In this document: one piece after another, positions 10,368 through 18,256 of the stretch
Numbering within the stretch: position 1 is the first letter of the stretch
Layout of the letters: each line of letters opens with the position of its first letter
NCBI GenBank assembly: GCA_002707325.1
Contig: PAMO01000018.1
Location: forward strand, 1-41,116
From: Gammaproteobacteria bacterium
GTDB taxonomy: Bacteria > Pseudomonadota > Gammaproteobacteria > Pseudomonadales > Azotimanducaceae
Direction: 5' to 3'
DNA length: 41,116 nt
Program-made: the position numbers and the translations under genes
Notes under the pieces: generated by a model
The model's database searches: none
The model's input: the letters and a program-made list of their open reading frames with translations, nothing else
Told to the model about the DNA's origin: nothing

Positions 10368-10796
10368 ATGCCAAAGAAATTCAATCCTTGGGCAAGACAT
10401 CAATCGCGAAGAGCATTGGTACAGGCCCTTTATCAATGGCAGATGACAGCAGCTTTAACTGAAGACCTAGAGCAACAATTTGTTAAGGAGGCAAAACCTC
10501 GTCGATTTGATAGAGAGTTTTTCTCTAAAATCTTGCATGGTGTTTTGATAGGCCATGAACGGATGGACAAGCTTTATTCGCCTTATCTCGATCGCCAGGT
10601 TGACGAACTCGATCAGGTGGAGAAAGCAATACTTAGGTTGGGTACTTATGAACTTAGTGAATGCTTAGATGTACCTTTTCGGGTGGTTGTGGATGAGTAT
10701 ATAGAGTTGGCTAAAACCTTTGGTGCCCAGGATAGTTTCAGGTACATAAATGGCATCTTGGATTCAGTCGGCCATGATTTGCGGGGGGATGGTTGA
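10368..10796 (+). CDS. nusB: Transcription antitermination factor NusB
   Basis: ARHQSRRALVQALYQWQMT...AILRLGTYELSECLDVPFRVVVDEYIELAKTFGAQDSFRYINGILD. Confidence 0.95.
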   Translation: MPKKFNPWARHQSRRALVQALYQWQMTAALTEDLEQQFVKEAKPRRFDREFFSKILHGVLIGHERMDKLYSPYLDRQVDELDQVEKAILRLGTYELSECLDVPFRVVVDEYIELAKTFGAQDSFRYINGILDSVGHDLRGDG

Positions 10797-11710
10797 TGAA
10801 TGAGTTCGAAGCCATAGACGAAATAGTTCGTACCCTGGGGGCCAACTCCGTTGGCCCCCATGTCCAGCTGGGACCAGGGGATGATGCAGCTATAATTTCC
10901 TCGCCAAGAGGTTTTGATACCGTATCATCGATAGATACCCTATCGGAGGGTGTTCACTTTCCTTTGGCTTCGGACCCCAAATTAATTGGTTATAGGTCTT
11001 TTATGGTTAGCGTTTCAGACTTAGCTGCAATGGGGGCGGAACCATCTTATGCGATGGTGGCACTTATTCTGCCTGATTATCCAGAGATTGAATGGATAAA
11101 ACGCCTTTCAGAGGGCTTCAAAGAGGCAGCTGATATTTGTGAAATGCCGATAGTTGGGGGAAATTTAACCTATGGTAAGCAGTTTAGTATTTCCGTTAGT
11201 GTTCATGGTTGGGTGCCTAGCGGGTTAGCCTTGCAGAGGACGGGAAGCAAAGTAGGCGATATGATTTATGTTAGTGGGCGGTTAGGAGGGGCGGCCGCTG
11301 CGCTAGAGCAGTGTGACTTAGCTGGTGAGCGGGCGGAGGGGAAGTTAGAGCCTTTGGCCAGCGCTTTTTTTAAACCAAAATCGCGTCTCGATATTGGGAT
11401 TTCTCTGAGAGGTGTAGCAAACAGTGCGATCGATATATCCGATGGACTATTGAAGGATTTGTATTCAATTAGTGTATGCAGTGGGGTAGGAATGGAGATT
11501 GATTCAGCTAGTGTGCCGGTTGCACGGGGGGCACGATTGGAGCAAGCGCTATATGGAGGCGATGATTACGAATTATGTTTTACTGGACAGATGCTTCCCG
11601 AAAGCTTGTTTAGTGATATATTTTGCATTGGAAAAGTTGTTTCTTCCTCGGGTATTAGAGTTGATGGTGAGGAGGTAGCTCCAGGAGGCTACATCCATTT
11701 TTCAAGATAG
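10796..11710 (+). CDS. thiL: Thiamine-monophosphate kinase
   Basis: GPGDDAAI, SVSDLAAMGAEPSYA, IVGGNLT, DISDGLLKDL motifs; follows nusB. Start at ATG 10796, or TTG 10793 as in the ORF track. Confidence 0.94.
   Translation: MNEFEAIDEIVRTLGANSVGPHVQLGPGDDAAIISSPRGFDTVSSIDTLSEGVHFPLASDPKLIGYRSFMVSVSDLAAMGAEPSYAMVALILPDYPEIEWIKRLSEGFKEAADICEMPIVGGNLTYGKQFSISVSVHGWVPSGLALQRTGSKVGDMIYVSGRLGGAAAALEQCDLAGERAEGKLEPLASAFFKPKSRLDIGISLRGVANSAIDISDGLLKDLYSISVCSGVGMEIDSASVPVARGARLEQALYGGDDYELCFTGQMLPESLFSDIFCIGKVVSSSGIRVDGEEVAPGGYIHFSR
10836..10860 (+). other. Perfect inverted repeat / hairpin inside the thiL 5' coding region
   Basis: TGGGGGCCAAC-TCC-GTTGGCCCCCA: 11-bp perfect stem, 3-nt loop, no T-run after it. 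Confidence 0.9.
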
Positions 11711-11720
11711 GGTATATATC

Positions 11721-12602
11721 CTAGTATCTTCGTTGCACGCATATCTTAGCTAAGTCAACAAGCAAACTATTTTTTAGATTTTCTGCTGCTAGCAACTGAA
11801 CAGCTTCCTCTACGAGTTGTTCGGCAAACTTTTTAGATGGTTGTATGCCTAATAACTTTGGGAATGTGCTTTTATTTAGTTCCGTATCGGAGTTAGCTGG
11901 TTTTCCTAGCACCGTCGTGCTCTCTGATTCATCAAGTATGTCATCGACGATTTGGAAAGCTAAGCCAATTTTTCGAGCAAATGTATCAATAGTCCTGATC
12001 GTTTTTTTCTCTGCTGTACCAGCGATGGCAACCCCAATTTGTATGGCAGCAGTTATCAGAGCTCCTGTCTTAGCTTCATGTAGTCTTCTAAGTTGCTCGA
12101 GAGTTAGCGTTTGATTTTCGGACTGCAAATCTAGTAGCTGTCCCCCTACCATTCCATTCCAACCTGCACCTTGAGATAATAATCTAATGCTTTCGATTCT
12201 GGCTGATCCTGGTATTTCGGTGTGCGGTCCTGCTAATAAATCAAAGGCCAAAGCCTGCAGAGCATCGCCAGTTAGGATCGCGATGGGCTCCCCAAAAGCT
12301 ATATGGGTAGCGGGTTTTCCATGTCGAAGATCATCATTGTCCATAGATGGCAGATCATCATGAATCAAAGAATAAGTATGTATTAGTTCAATAGCGCAAG
12401 CGGGGACAAGAGCCTGTTCTAATGTTCCTCCGAAACCGGTGCAGCTAGCACACAGTAACATCGGACGGATTCTCTTTCCGCCTGTTAGAGTTGCATATCT
12501 CATAGCATCGACAAGTTTTTGTGCTATGAGAGATTCTTTTGGAAGTAACTCATCTAGCTTGTGTTCGATAGCTTCACGAATATCGATGAGCTCAGAGTTC
12601 AT
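11721..12602 (-). CDS. ispA: (2E,6E)-farnesyl diphosphate synthase (polyprenyl synthetase)
   Basis: [12 protein letters not shown]; first Asp-rich motif [16 protein letters not shown]; second Asp-rich motif [11 protein letters not shown]; upstream xseB. Confidence 0.95.
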   Translation of the reverse strand: MNSELIDIREAIEHKLDELLPKESLIAQKLVDAMRYATLTGGKRIRPMLLCASCTGFGGTLEQALVPACAIELIHTYSLIHDDLPSMDNDDLRHGKPATHIAFGEPIAILTGDALQALAFDLLAGPHTEIPGSARIESIRLLSQGAGWNGMVGGQLLDLQSENQTLTLEQLRRLHEAKTGALITAAIQIGVAIAGTAEKKTIRTIDTFARKIGLAFQIVDDILDESESTTVLGKPANSDTELNKSTFPKLLGIQPSKKFAEQLVEEAVQLLAAENLKNSLLVDLAKICVQRRY

Positions 12603-12826
12603 TTTTCTTTTGTTGGCAAAGCATCCACCAAGTCATTATTTTTGGTGAGTTGCTGTACTTTCAACTCGGCATCTTCGAGCGATTTTTGGCAGAATCGAGT
12701 TAAATTGATACCCTTTTCAAATGCTTTAAGGGAGTCTTCTAGTACTAATTCACCAGATTCCAATGATGCTACTACTTCTTCCAGTTCTTTCAGGGCAGTC
12801 TCAAAGTCCAGTGGTTCTTCAGGCAT
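12599..12826 (-). CDS. xseB: Exodeoxyribonuclease VII small subunit
   Basis: [53 protein letters not shown]; overlaps the ispA start. Confidence 0.95.
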   Translation of the reverse strand: MPEEPLDFETALKELEEVVASLESGELVLEDSLKAFEKGINLTRFCQKSLEDAELKVQQLTKNNDLVDALPTKEK

Positions 12827-12871
12827 TTTATAAACTATTTGGCTATTTGGATTTTCGAAACTATCTTATCA

Positions 12872-13117
12872 CTATTTTGCCTTTGCTAGTTCATAAAGAC
12901 TGGTTTTGGAATTTAAATTAATTACCCCCTGCTCGGTAAGCTGAGCACATCCAGCTCGTATGAGCCATAAACCCAAAGGCTGGTTTTTTTTTCTTAGAAT
13001 TTCGGCTATGTCACCTGGGTGAAATGTTGTTTTATTTGAGTTATACATTTCCTGAATAGTAACAAGTATTAATTCGGTCTCACGTCGACTTGGAGCCACT
13101 ACCATCCCTCGATCCAC
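12872..13117 (-). CDS. Small protein of unknown function; possible winged-helix fold (81 aa)
   Basis: Complete ORF starting MDRGMVVAPSRRETELILVTIQEMYNSN..., directly upstream of xseB on the same strand. Segment FHPGDIAEILRKKNQPLGLWLIRAGCAQLTEQGVINLNSKTSLYELAKAK has a wHTH-like helix/wing pattern; family not recognised. Confidence 0.6.
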   Translation of the reverse strand: MDRGMVVAPSRRETELILVTIQEMYNSNKTTFHPGDIAEILRKKNQPLGLWLIRAGCAQLTEQGVINLNSKTSLYELAKAK

Positions 13118-13184
13118 TATTACTGAATAAACTCTATTTTCGTGTATTTGGATTCAAAAAACGAGAGATCTTACAGAAATTTAG

Positions 13185-13215
13185 TTGATATAAGGGAGCT
13201 CGTGCATGATATAGT
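13185..13215 (+). promoter_or_regulatory. Candidate sigma70-type promoter for ssrA (TTGATA, N19, TATAGT)
   Basis: -35-like TTGATA 13185-13190 and -10-like TATAGT 13210-13215, about 33 nt upstream of the mature tmRNA 5' end; the spacer is longer than ideal. Confidence 0.4.
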
Positions 13216-13247
13216 CCGAAGTGGCCCAAGTAATTTTGGCTTCAGTT

Positions 13248-13605
13248 GGGGGTGATTTGGCTTCGACGGGGGTAGCAGAGCTTGAGGTGCATGCCGAGAG
13301 GGTAGTGACTCTCGTTAATAAATCGCTGTAACTTTTTATAGTTGCCAACGACGAAAACTACGCACTAGCGGCCTAAAAAACCCGCTTACGCTGATGATCT
13401 TAGCCTGCAGGGTGAAATCGGCGGCAAAGTTAGCAGGATCGCGTGGATATCTCGTCCGGGGTTGACACGTTAAACTTAATCGGACTCGCTGAAAACGCCC
13501 TGACCGTCGGGTAGCTGGATGCTAAATTAGTAGACGGACTCTAAGCATGTAGAGCCAATTGCCGAGCGCCAGCGGACGCGGGTTCAACTCCCGCCACCTC
13601 CACCA
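13248..13605 (+). ncRNA. ssrA: Transfer-messenger RNA (tmRNA, SsrA), one-piece form; tag peptide ANDENYALAA
   Basis: 5' GGGGGTGATTTGGCTTCGACG; 3' GGTTCAACTCCCGCCACCTCCACCA; 7-bp acceptor pairing GGGGGUG/CACCUCC; tag ORF at 13344-13376 gcc aac gac gaa aac tac gca cta gcg gcc taa. Confidence 0.98.
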
Positions 13606-13612
13606 AAAATAG

Positions 13613-13640
13613 ACCCCAACCCAAATGGGTTGGGGTTTTT
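13613..13640 (+). terminator. Rho-independent terminator of ssrA
   Basis: Perfect 10-bp stem ACCCCAACCC-AAAT-GGGTTGGGGT followed by TTTT. Confidence 0.95.
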
Positions 13641-13857
13641 CAATAATTTCCAATCGCTGCCGTTGGTCCTAACCAGCCTATGACAGAAATATTAAATTCT
13701 TATGACTATCTCTCGAAGGTTATGTCGCTGGTTTGTCACAAAACTCTAACCTGGATAACCAATAAGCTTAATACAGCCTGGTTAATCTCATCGCTTAACA
13801 CTTTTTTGGGATTTATTATGAAACGCACAAATTTATATCAGATCTAAGCTAAAACCG

Positions 13858-14910
13858 TCAAAACTGGCGCGTTTCTCCAATTGCGAGCACCCAACCAGTA
13901 TCTTTTCCCATCCCCTTTTTTTGAGCGGCTTTTTTAAAACGTAAAGGTGGATCATCCATCGGCTCATCAGAAAGATCAAAGGTTCCAAAATGCATTGCTA
14001 CCGTTAGCTTAGCCTCGATATCAAGAGCGGCTTGTACGGCCTCCTCGGGATTCATATGGAATGCTTGCATCATTTCGTTAGGTTCATATGCACCTATTGG
14101 CATAGCTGCTAGGTCGAAAGGTCCAAGATATCGGCCTATCGCCTTAAAGCCACTGAAGTATCCGGTGTCCCCTGCGAAGTAGAAACGTCTTGAGGCTCCT
14201 ATAATGGCCCAGGATGCCCAAAGGGCCTTTCGGGTATCCGTAAGAGAGCGCTTGCTCCAGTGTTGAGCTGGTAAGCAATAGACATCAACCTCCTTAAATG
14301 AAACATTTTCGCCCCAATCTAATTCTCGTATGTGTGAAATACGATTTCTTCGCAGGACGCTACCATTTCCTTTGGGGACAAAGAAGAGTACATCAGGATT
14401 AAGTTTCTGTATCTTGCGCAGAGTAGGCAGATCCATATGATCATAGTGATTATGGGATATAACTACGAAATCTATCGGGGGTAGGTCTACCAAAGAAACC
14501 CCAGGCTTAACAAAACGACGAGGTCCCAGGGGCGGGATAGGACTTGCTGTTGTGGACCAAATTGGATCTGTTAAAAAATTAATCCCATCCATTTGCACGA
14601 GAAACGTTGAGTGCCCCACCCAAGTTATACTAGGAGTATCAATATTTTCGCGCAGAAATAGGCCATTGTTTGGTTCAAAAGGAGGTACGCCAGCGTTGGT
14701 TCGCCAGGCAGTAGCAAGGCGACGCGCTAAAAATTTAGCCCGAGTCATCGTCGACCCATGGCTAAGATCGCTATTGGTATTTGTGTAGCGGCCTTTACTA
14801 TCTTTCGGAGCACCCTCAAAAATAACATTGGATTGGGGTCCTGCTTGGGCGGCTGATAAATAGAGCAACCCTAGTACGATTAGGTATTGATGGAGTTTTC
14901 TGTATAGCAT
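13858..14910 (-). CDS. Metallo-beta-lactamase-fold hydrolase, NAPE-PLD-like, with a predicted signal peptide
   Basis: ITWVGHSTFLVQMDGINFLTDPIWS...GPRRFVKPGV, metal motif HNHYDHMD, FYFAGDTGY, MHFGTFDLSDEP; N-terminus LHQYLIVLGLLYLSAAQA looks like an AxA-type signal peptide. Confidence 0.85.
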   Translation of the reverse strand: MLYRKLHQYLIVLGLLYLSAAQAGPQSNVIFEGAPKDSKGRYTNTNSDLSHGSTMTRAKFLARRLATAWRTNAGVPPFEPNNGLFLRENIDTPSITWVGHSTFLVQMDGINFLTDPIWSTTASPIPPLGPRRFVKPGVSLVDLPPIDFVVISHNHYDHMDLPTLRKIQKLNPDVLFFVPKGNGSVLRRNRISHIRELDWGENVSFKEVDVYCLPAQHWSKRSLTDTRKALWASWAIIGASRRFYFAGDTGYFSGFKAIGRYLGPFDLAAMPIGAYEPNEMMQAFHMNPEEAVQAALDIEAKLTVAMHFGTFDLSDEPMDDPPLRFKKAAQKKGMGKDTGWVLAIGETRQF

Positions 14911-15092
14911 TAACGGACCTAACTATCCCCTGAACTTAGAAAAACAATCTTTACCACTTTTTCTAAAGATAGAATCTGTAGTATGTCCGGGGATGGCCTT
15001 AAATGGGGGGGAGAGGGAGTTAGACCATCCCAGAACACACACGGCTAGACTACACTTCAATTATGAACTTCATATGACAATTTTATAACTTG

Positions 15093-16082
15093 TTATTCAT
15101 TTGAAATTTCTTTCCTAAGTGGTTGGCCAGCAAGGTAGCACTCTAGATTATAGAGGAACAACTCATCGGCCCGATCGGCCATCCCATCCCCGAAAGAAGC
15201 ATTATGGCTAGTGACGCGTACTTTAGGATGGCTCCAATAAGGGTGATTCTCGGGTAATGGTTCGATATCGAATACGTCTAAAATAGCTGTTTCAATTCCG
15301 TTTCCTCTTTCTAGTGCGGATAGAAGATCATCCTCCAAAATAAGACCACCCCTACCAATATTTACTAAAATACTTTCGGGCTTCATTTTTTCTAGGAAGT
15401 TCCTGTCAACGATGCCTCTTGTCTCTCGACTTAAAGCACAGGCTAAAACGACTACATCACATTGAGGGATTAATTTACCTAGATCGTTTACCGTAGTGAC
15501 ATAAGCAGGATCATCTGAGTTCGAGTTTCGGCGCACTGCAACAACTTCGGCCCCAAAAGCTCTTAGGCGTTTGTCTAATTCTTTCCCGATGCTTCCATAA
15601 CCGAGTATCAGCCATTTTGTGTTTTGAATCTCTCTGAAAGGAATTGGTGCCCATCGCTTTTTTTTACCATATTCTTCTATTTTATTATGATTTTGAAAAA
15701 GCGACAGAATATTCCCCAGGGTGAATTCCGCCACGCTGGGAGCTTGTGCATCGCTATTGGTAATCCGAACACCTCGTTCGAGTAACTTGCCAAAAATCGG
15801 TGCCTCTACACCCGCTATAGCCGTATGAACCCAATCGAGCCCAGGACTATTTAATAGTATTTCATCAAGCATAGCTGGATTTGAGTTCTGATATATATCT
15901 AGACTCAGCCAAGCTACGGTAGCATCTAGAATATTATTAGGTTTCTCGAGTTTTGTTATATTGAAGGATTGAATTTGTGCTTGGTTAAAAGCCGAAAGTG
16001 TTATGTCTTCGCCTAATTGTTCTATTTTGGCTCCTACGCGGGCAAATGCCTTTTCGGTTAACAATAGCCTATGCTTGGACAT
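15093..16082 (-). CDS. D-isomer-specific 2-hydroxyacid dehydrogenase family protein
   Basis: Nucleotide-binding ILGYGSIGKELDKRLRAFGAEV; catalytic triad contexts NIGRGGLI (R), DVFDIEPLPENHPYW (E), VTSHNASFG (H). Confidence 0.88.
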   Translation of the reverse strand: MSKHRLLLTEKAFARVGAKIEQLGEDITLSAFNQAQIQSFNITKLEKPNNILDATVAWLSLDIYQNSNPAMLDEILLNSPGLDWVHTAIAGVEAPIFGKLLERGVRITNSDAQAPSVAEFTLGNILSLFQNHNKIEEYGKKKRWAPIPFREIQNTKWLILGYGSIGKELDKRLRAFGAEVVAVRRNSNSDDPAYVTTVNDLGKLIPQCDVVVLACALSRETRGIVDRNFLEKMKPESILVNIGRGGLILEDDLLSALERGNGIETAILDVFDIEPLPENHPYWSHPKVRVTSHNASFGDGMADRADELFLYNLECYLAGQPLRKEISNE

Positions 16083-16088
16083 TACTTT

Positions 16089-16298
16089 TTAGTCGTCAAC
16101 CTTTACTCTGTGATTAGCTACGATTGGCCCACCGACCCAACCACAGAAATGTGGGTCGGCTTGCTTCAATTGACCTTCTATCCATTTTCCATCTTTAGCG
16201 AATAGGCCAGAGATGCCGTCTTGTTGGGTTACTATTACATTACCTTTCCCATCTTGTTCATACTTTGCGTGTGTAAATGGGTGATGCATCCCTTTCAT
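16089..16298 (-). CDS. Small protein of unknown function (69 aa from ATG 16298; the ORF track extends to 16316, 75 aa)
   Basis: Lies between the Rieske and dehydrogenase genes on the same strand; ATG at 16298 overlaps the Rieske stop (TAATG), and only 6 bp separate it from the dehydrogenase start. Sequence MKGMHHPFTHAKYEQDGKGNVIVTQQDGISGLFAKDGKWIEGQLKQADPHFCGWVGGPIVANHRVKVDD. Confidence 0.75.
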   Translation of the reverse strand: MKGMHHPFTHAKYEQDGKGNVIVTQQDGISGLFAKDGKWIEGQLKQADPHFCGWVGGPIVANHRVKVDD

Positions 16299-17641
16299 TA
16301 ATGTTGCTCCAACCATTTATCAAGTGTTTCGTTTAGCCATCTCACTTTGCTTTCTTGGTATCCACCAAGTGTTACACCGGGTTTCTGTGTTGTTTCCAGA
16401 CCAAGTTGTACTCTCCCCATATTGAAATCGTCCTGATCGAACACTTTCGCTAGCATCCCTAGGGCTTCAACCTCTGTCCAAGATTGCGTAGCGTCCAGTT
16501 GTACGAGCTCTGCTGGCGGAGGGCGCTCGCCTGCGAATGGTGAAAGTAGCATTACTTCCATAATAGATGAGCGATGATTATTTCCATTTGGTCTGAATCT
16601 GTAGACGATTCGATTGAAAGCGCCCCAAGGGTGAAAATTTGGAAACAAGGTGTAGTCGATATTATCGATAAATTCAGCATCAGACCAGTTATCTACTAGA
16701 TCCCCAACCATTGGCCGCCAGCGCTCTCTGGAGGAATTTGCTGCTGATAGGCGCGCAGTAGTCCCGTCTACCGACCAGGGTATATCCATATCATCCCTAA
16801 TATCTAACATATGCCGGAGTATTTGTTCCTCGTTAGGCTCCCAATCCAACAGAGGGCTTGGAGTGCCACCGGGAGTGATAACTCTAGAAAAAGTATCCCA
16901 GACATCTACCTGAGAGTTCGTATCACCAAGATACGGAAGAGTTTGTGGGTGTGTGGCATTTGGATGGAAGGCTTCGCAGAAAGCCTCTTGAGCGATCTTC
17001 CAATTTGCGGGTATTTCTTTAGCTACATGCACTTGTATATATCGATCTTTCAAGTTCCATCTCTCGAAATGTAAGGGTAAGTCGCCTAAGTGTTCTTCAA
17101 GTGAAAGAGCTGATTTATCGGGATTAATAAATACGAAACCTGCCCATGTTCCTACCAAAGTTTCTGGTAACGAAAATTTCTCTGGCTCTATTTGGGGGAA
17201 ATCCCAGCTGGCTGGAATATCTTTCAATGTCCCGTCAATTGACCAGGAGAAACCATGAAATGGACAGCGTAATTCTGTGCTATTACCTGGATATTGTGTT
17301 AGTAATCTGCCCCGATGCAGGCATGCATTCACGTAACATTTTATTTCATCTATTTTGGTTCGAATGACAATATAAGATTGACTCCCTATCTCGTAGATTA
17401 GATGGTCGCCTACTTCTGGAATTTGTTCCTCCCTACAAGCGAACTGCCATACCCTAGACCAAAGTTTTTCCATCTCTTTCTTATGGAATTCTTCTGAAAT
17501 GTACCTCTCTATGCTCATGTCTTCTAATTTTCGCGATGCTGGATGTTCTATCCTAAGCACATCGGGAACTTCGTGGGAATCCGTATCTAGTAACCCCTGG
17601 TAGGTGATACCTGGAGAGCGCTGGTTTTCTACTTCAGCCAT
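16298..17641 (-). CDS. Rieske non-heme iron oxygenase, large (alpha) subunit
   Basis: Rieske motif CLHRGRLL...RCPFHGFSW; mononuclear iron motif NWKIAQEAFCEAFHPNATH; distal VFDQDDFNMGRVQLGLET typical of ring-hydroxylating oxygenases. Confidence 0.92.
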   Translation of the reverse strand: MAEVENQRSPGITYQGLLDTDSHEVPDVLRIEHPASRKLEDMSIERYISEEFHKKEMEKLWSRVWQFACREEQIPEVGDHLIYEIGSQSYIVIRTKIDEIKCYVNACLHRGRLLTQYPGNSTELRCPFHGFSWSIDGTLKDIPASWDFPQIEPEKFSLPETLVGTWAGFVFINPDKSALSLEEHLGDLPLHFERWNLKDRYIQVHVAKEIPANWKIAQEAFCEAFHPNATHPQTLPYLGDTNSQVDVWDTFSRVITPGGTPSPLLDWEPNEEQILRHMLDIRDDMDIPWSVDGTTARLSAANSSRERWRPMVGDLVDNWSDAEFIDNIDYTLFPNFHPWGAFNRIVYRFRPNGNNHRSSIMEVMLLSPFAGERPPPAELVQLDATQSWTEVEALGMLAKVFDQDDFNMGRVQLGLETTQKPGVTLGGYQESKVRWLNETLDKWLEQH

Positions 17642-17773
17642 ATTGTATCGTTTCCCTTAATCTATGGAACTGACAGTTTGCCACCACTGCATACAAAAGC
17701 AAAAAATAACGTCAACTCAATCCCATTACTTAGGTTATCCTTAGTCTAACGAAAACAACTATAGTATTTTTCT

Positions 17774-18256
17774 ATGTCGCAGAGCGTGATAGACCTTAAT
17801 AATCTGCCCAAAATAGCAAATCCAGGCCGCATAGCCATTTTGAAATCTAAGTGGTACCCCGAGTTGACGGACGAAATGGCTAATGTGGCAGAGAAGGTTT
17901 TACGAAATAATGGATACCGTTTAATTGAAGTTCATACTTTACCTGGATCCTTGGAGCTACCTCTGGCAGCTTCTGATCTTCTTTCTACAGATATAGGTGG
18001 AGAAATTGATGCAATTATTTGTTTTGGCGTTATCGTCAAAGGCGACACCCTCCATTTTGAGATGATAACTGAAGAGTGTGTGCGGGGCCTTGGAGCTGTT
18101 ATGCGAGAATACCGCCGGCCAATTATTGTTGAGATTTTGCCGGTTTTCACATTAGAGGATGCAGCAGCTCACGCGGGGAAAAATAGTAATAATAAGGGTT
18201 ACGAGGCAGCAGCTGCTGCTATTGAGATGGTGGCCTGGAGGCGAGGGATTACATAG
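17774..18256 (+). CDS. 6,7-dimethyl-8-ribityllumazine synthase (RibH)-like protein, divergent
   Basis: LPGSLELPLAASDLL, CFGVIVKGDTLHFEMI (His of the HF motif present), ILPVFTLEDAAAHAGKNSNNKGYEAAAAAIEMV aligns with the RibH C-terminal signature. Confidence 0.82.
   Translation: MSQSVIDLNNLPKIANPGRIAILKSKWYPELTDEMANVAEKVLRNNGYRLIEVHTLPGSLELPLAASDLLSTDIGGEIDAIICFGVIVKGDTLHFEMITEECVRGLGAVMREYRRPIIVEILPVFTLEDAAAHAGKNSNNKGYEAAAAAIEMVAWRRGIT

Noticed and set aside
13390-13402. CTGATGATCTTAG shared between tmRNA and the grpE leader (23035-23047)
   Set aside because: A 13-nt same-sense match is expected by chance several times in a 41-kb window, and same-sense identity gives no base pairing.
13670-13784. 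TAACCAG...CTGGTTA inverted repeat downstream of the tmRNA terminator
   Set aside because: Short (7 bp) arms 101 bp apart; not distinguishable from chance.
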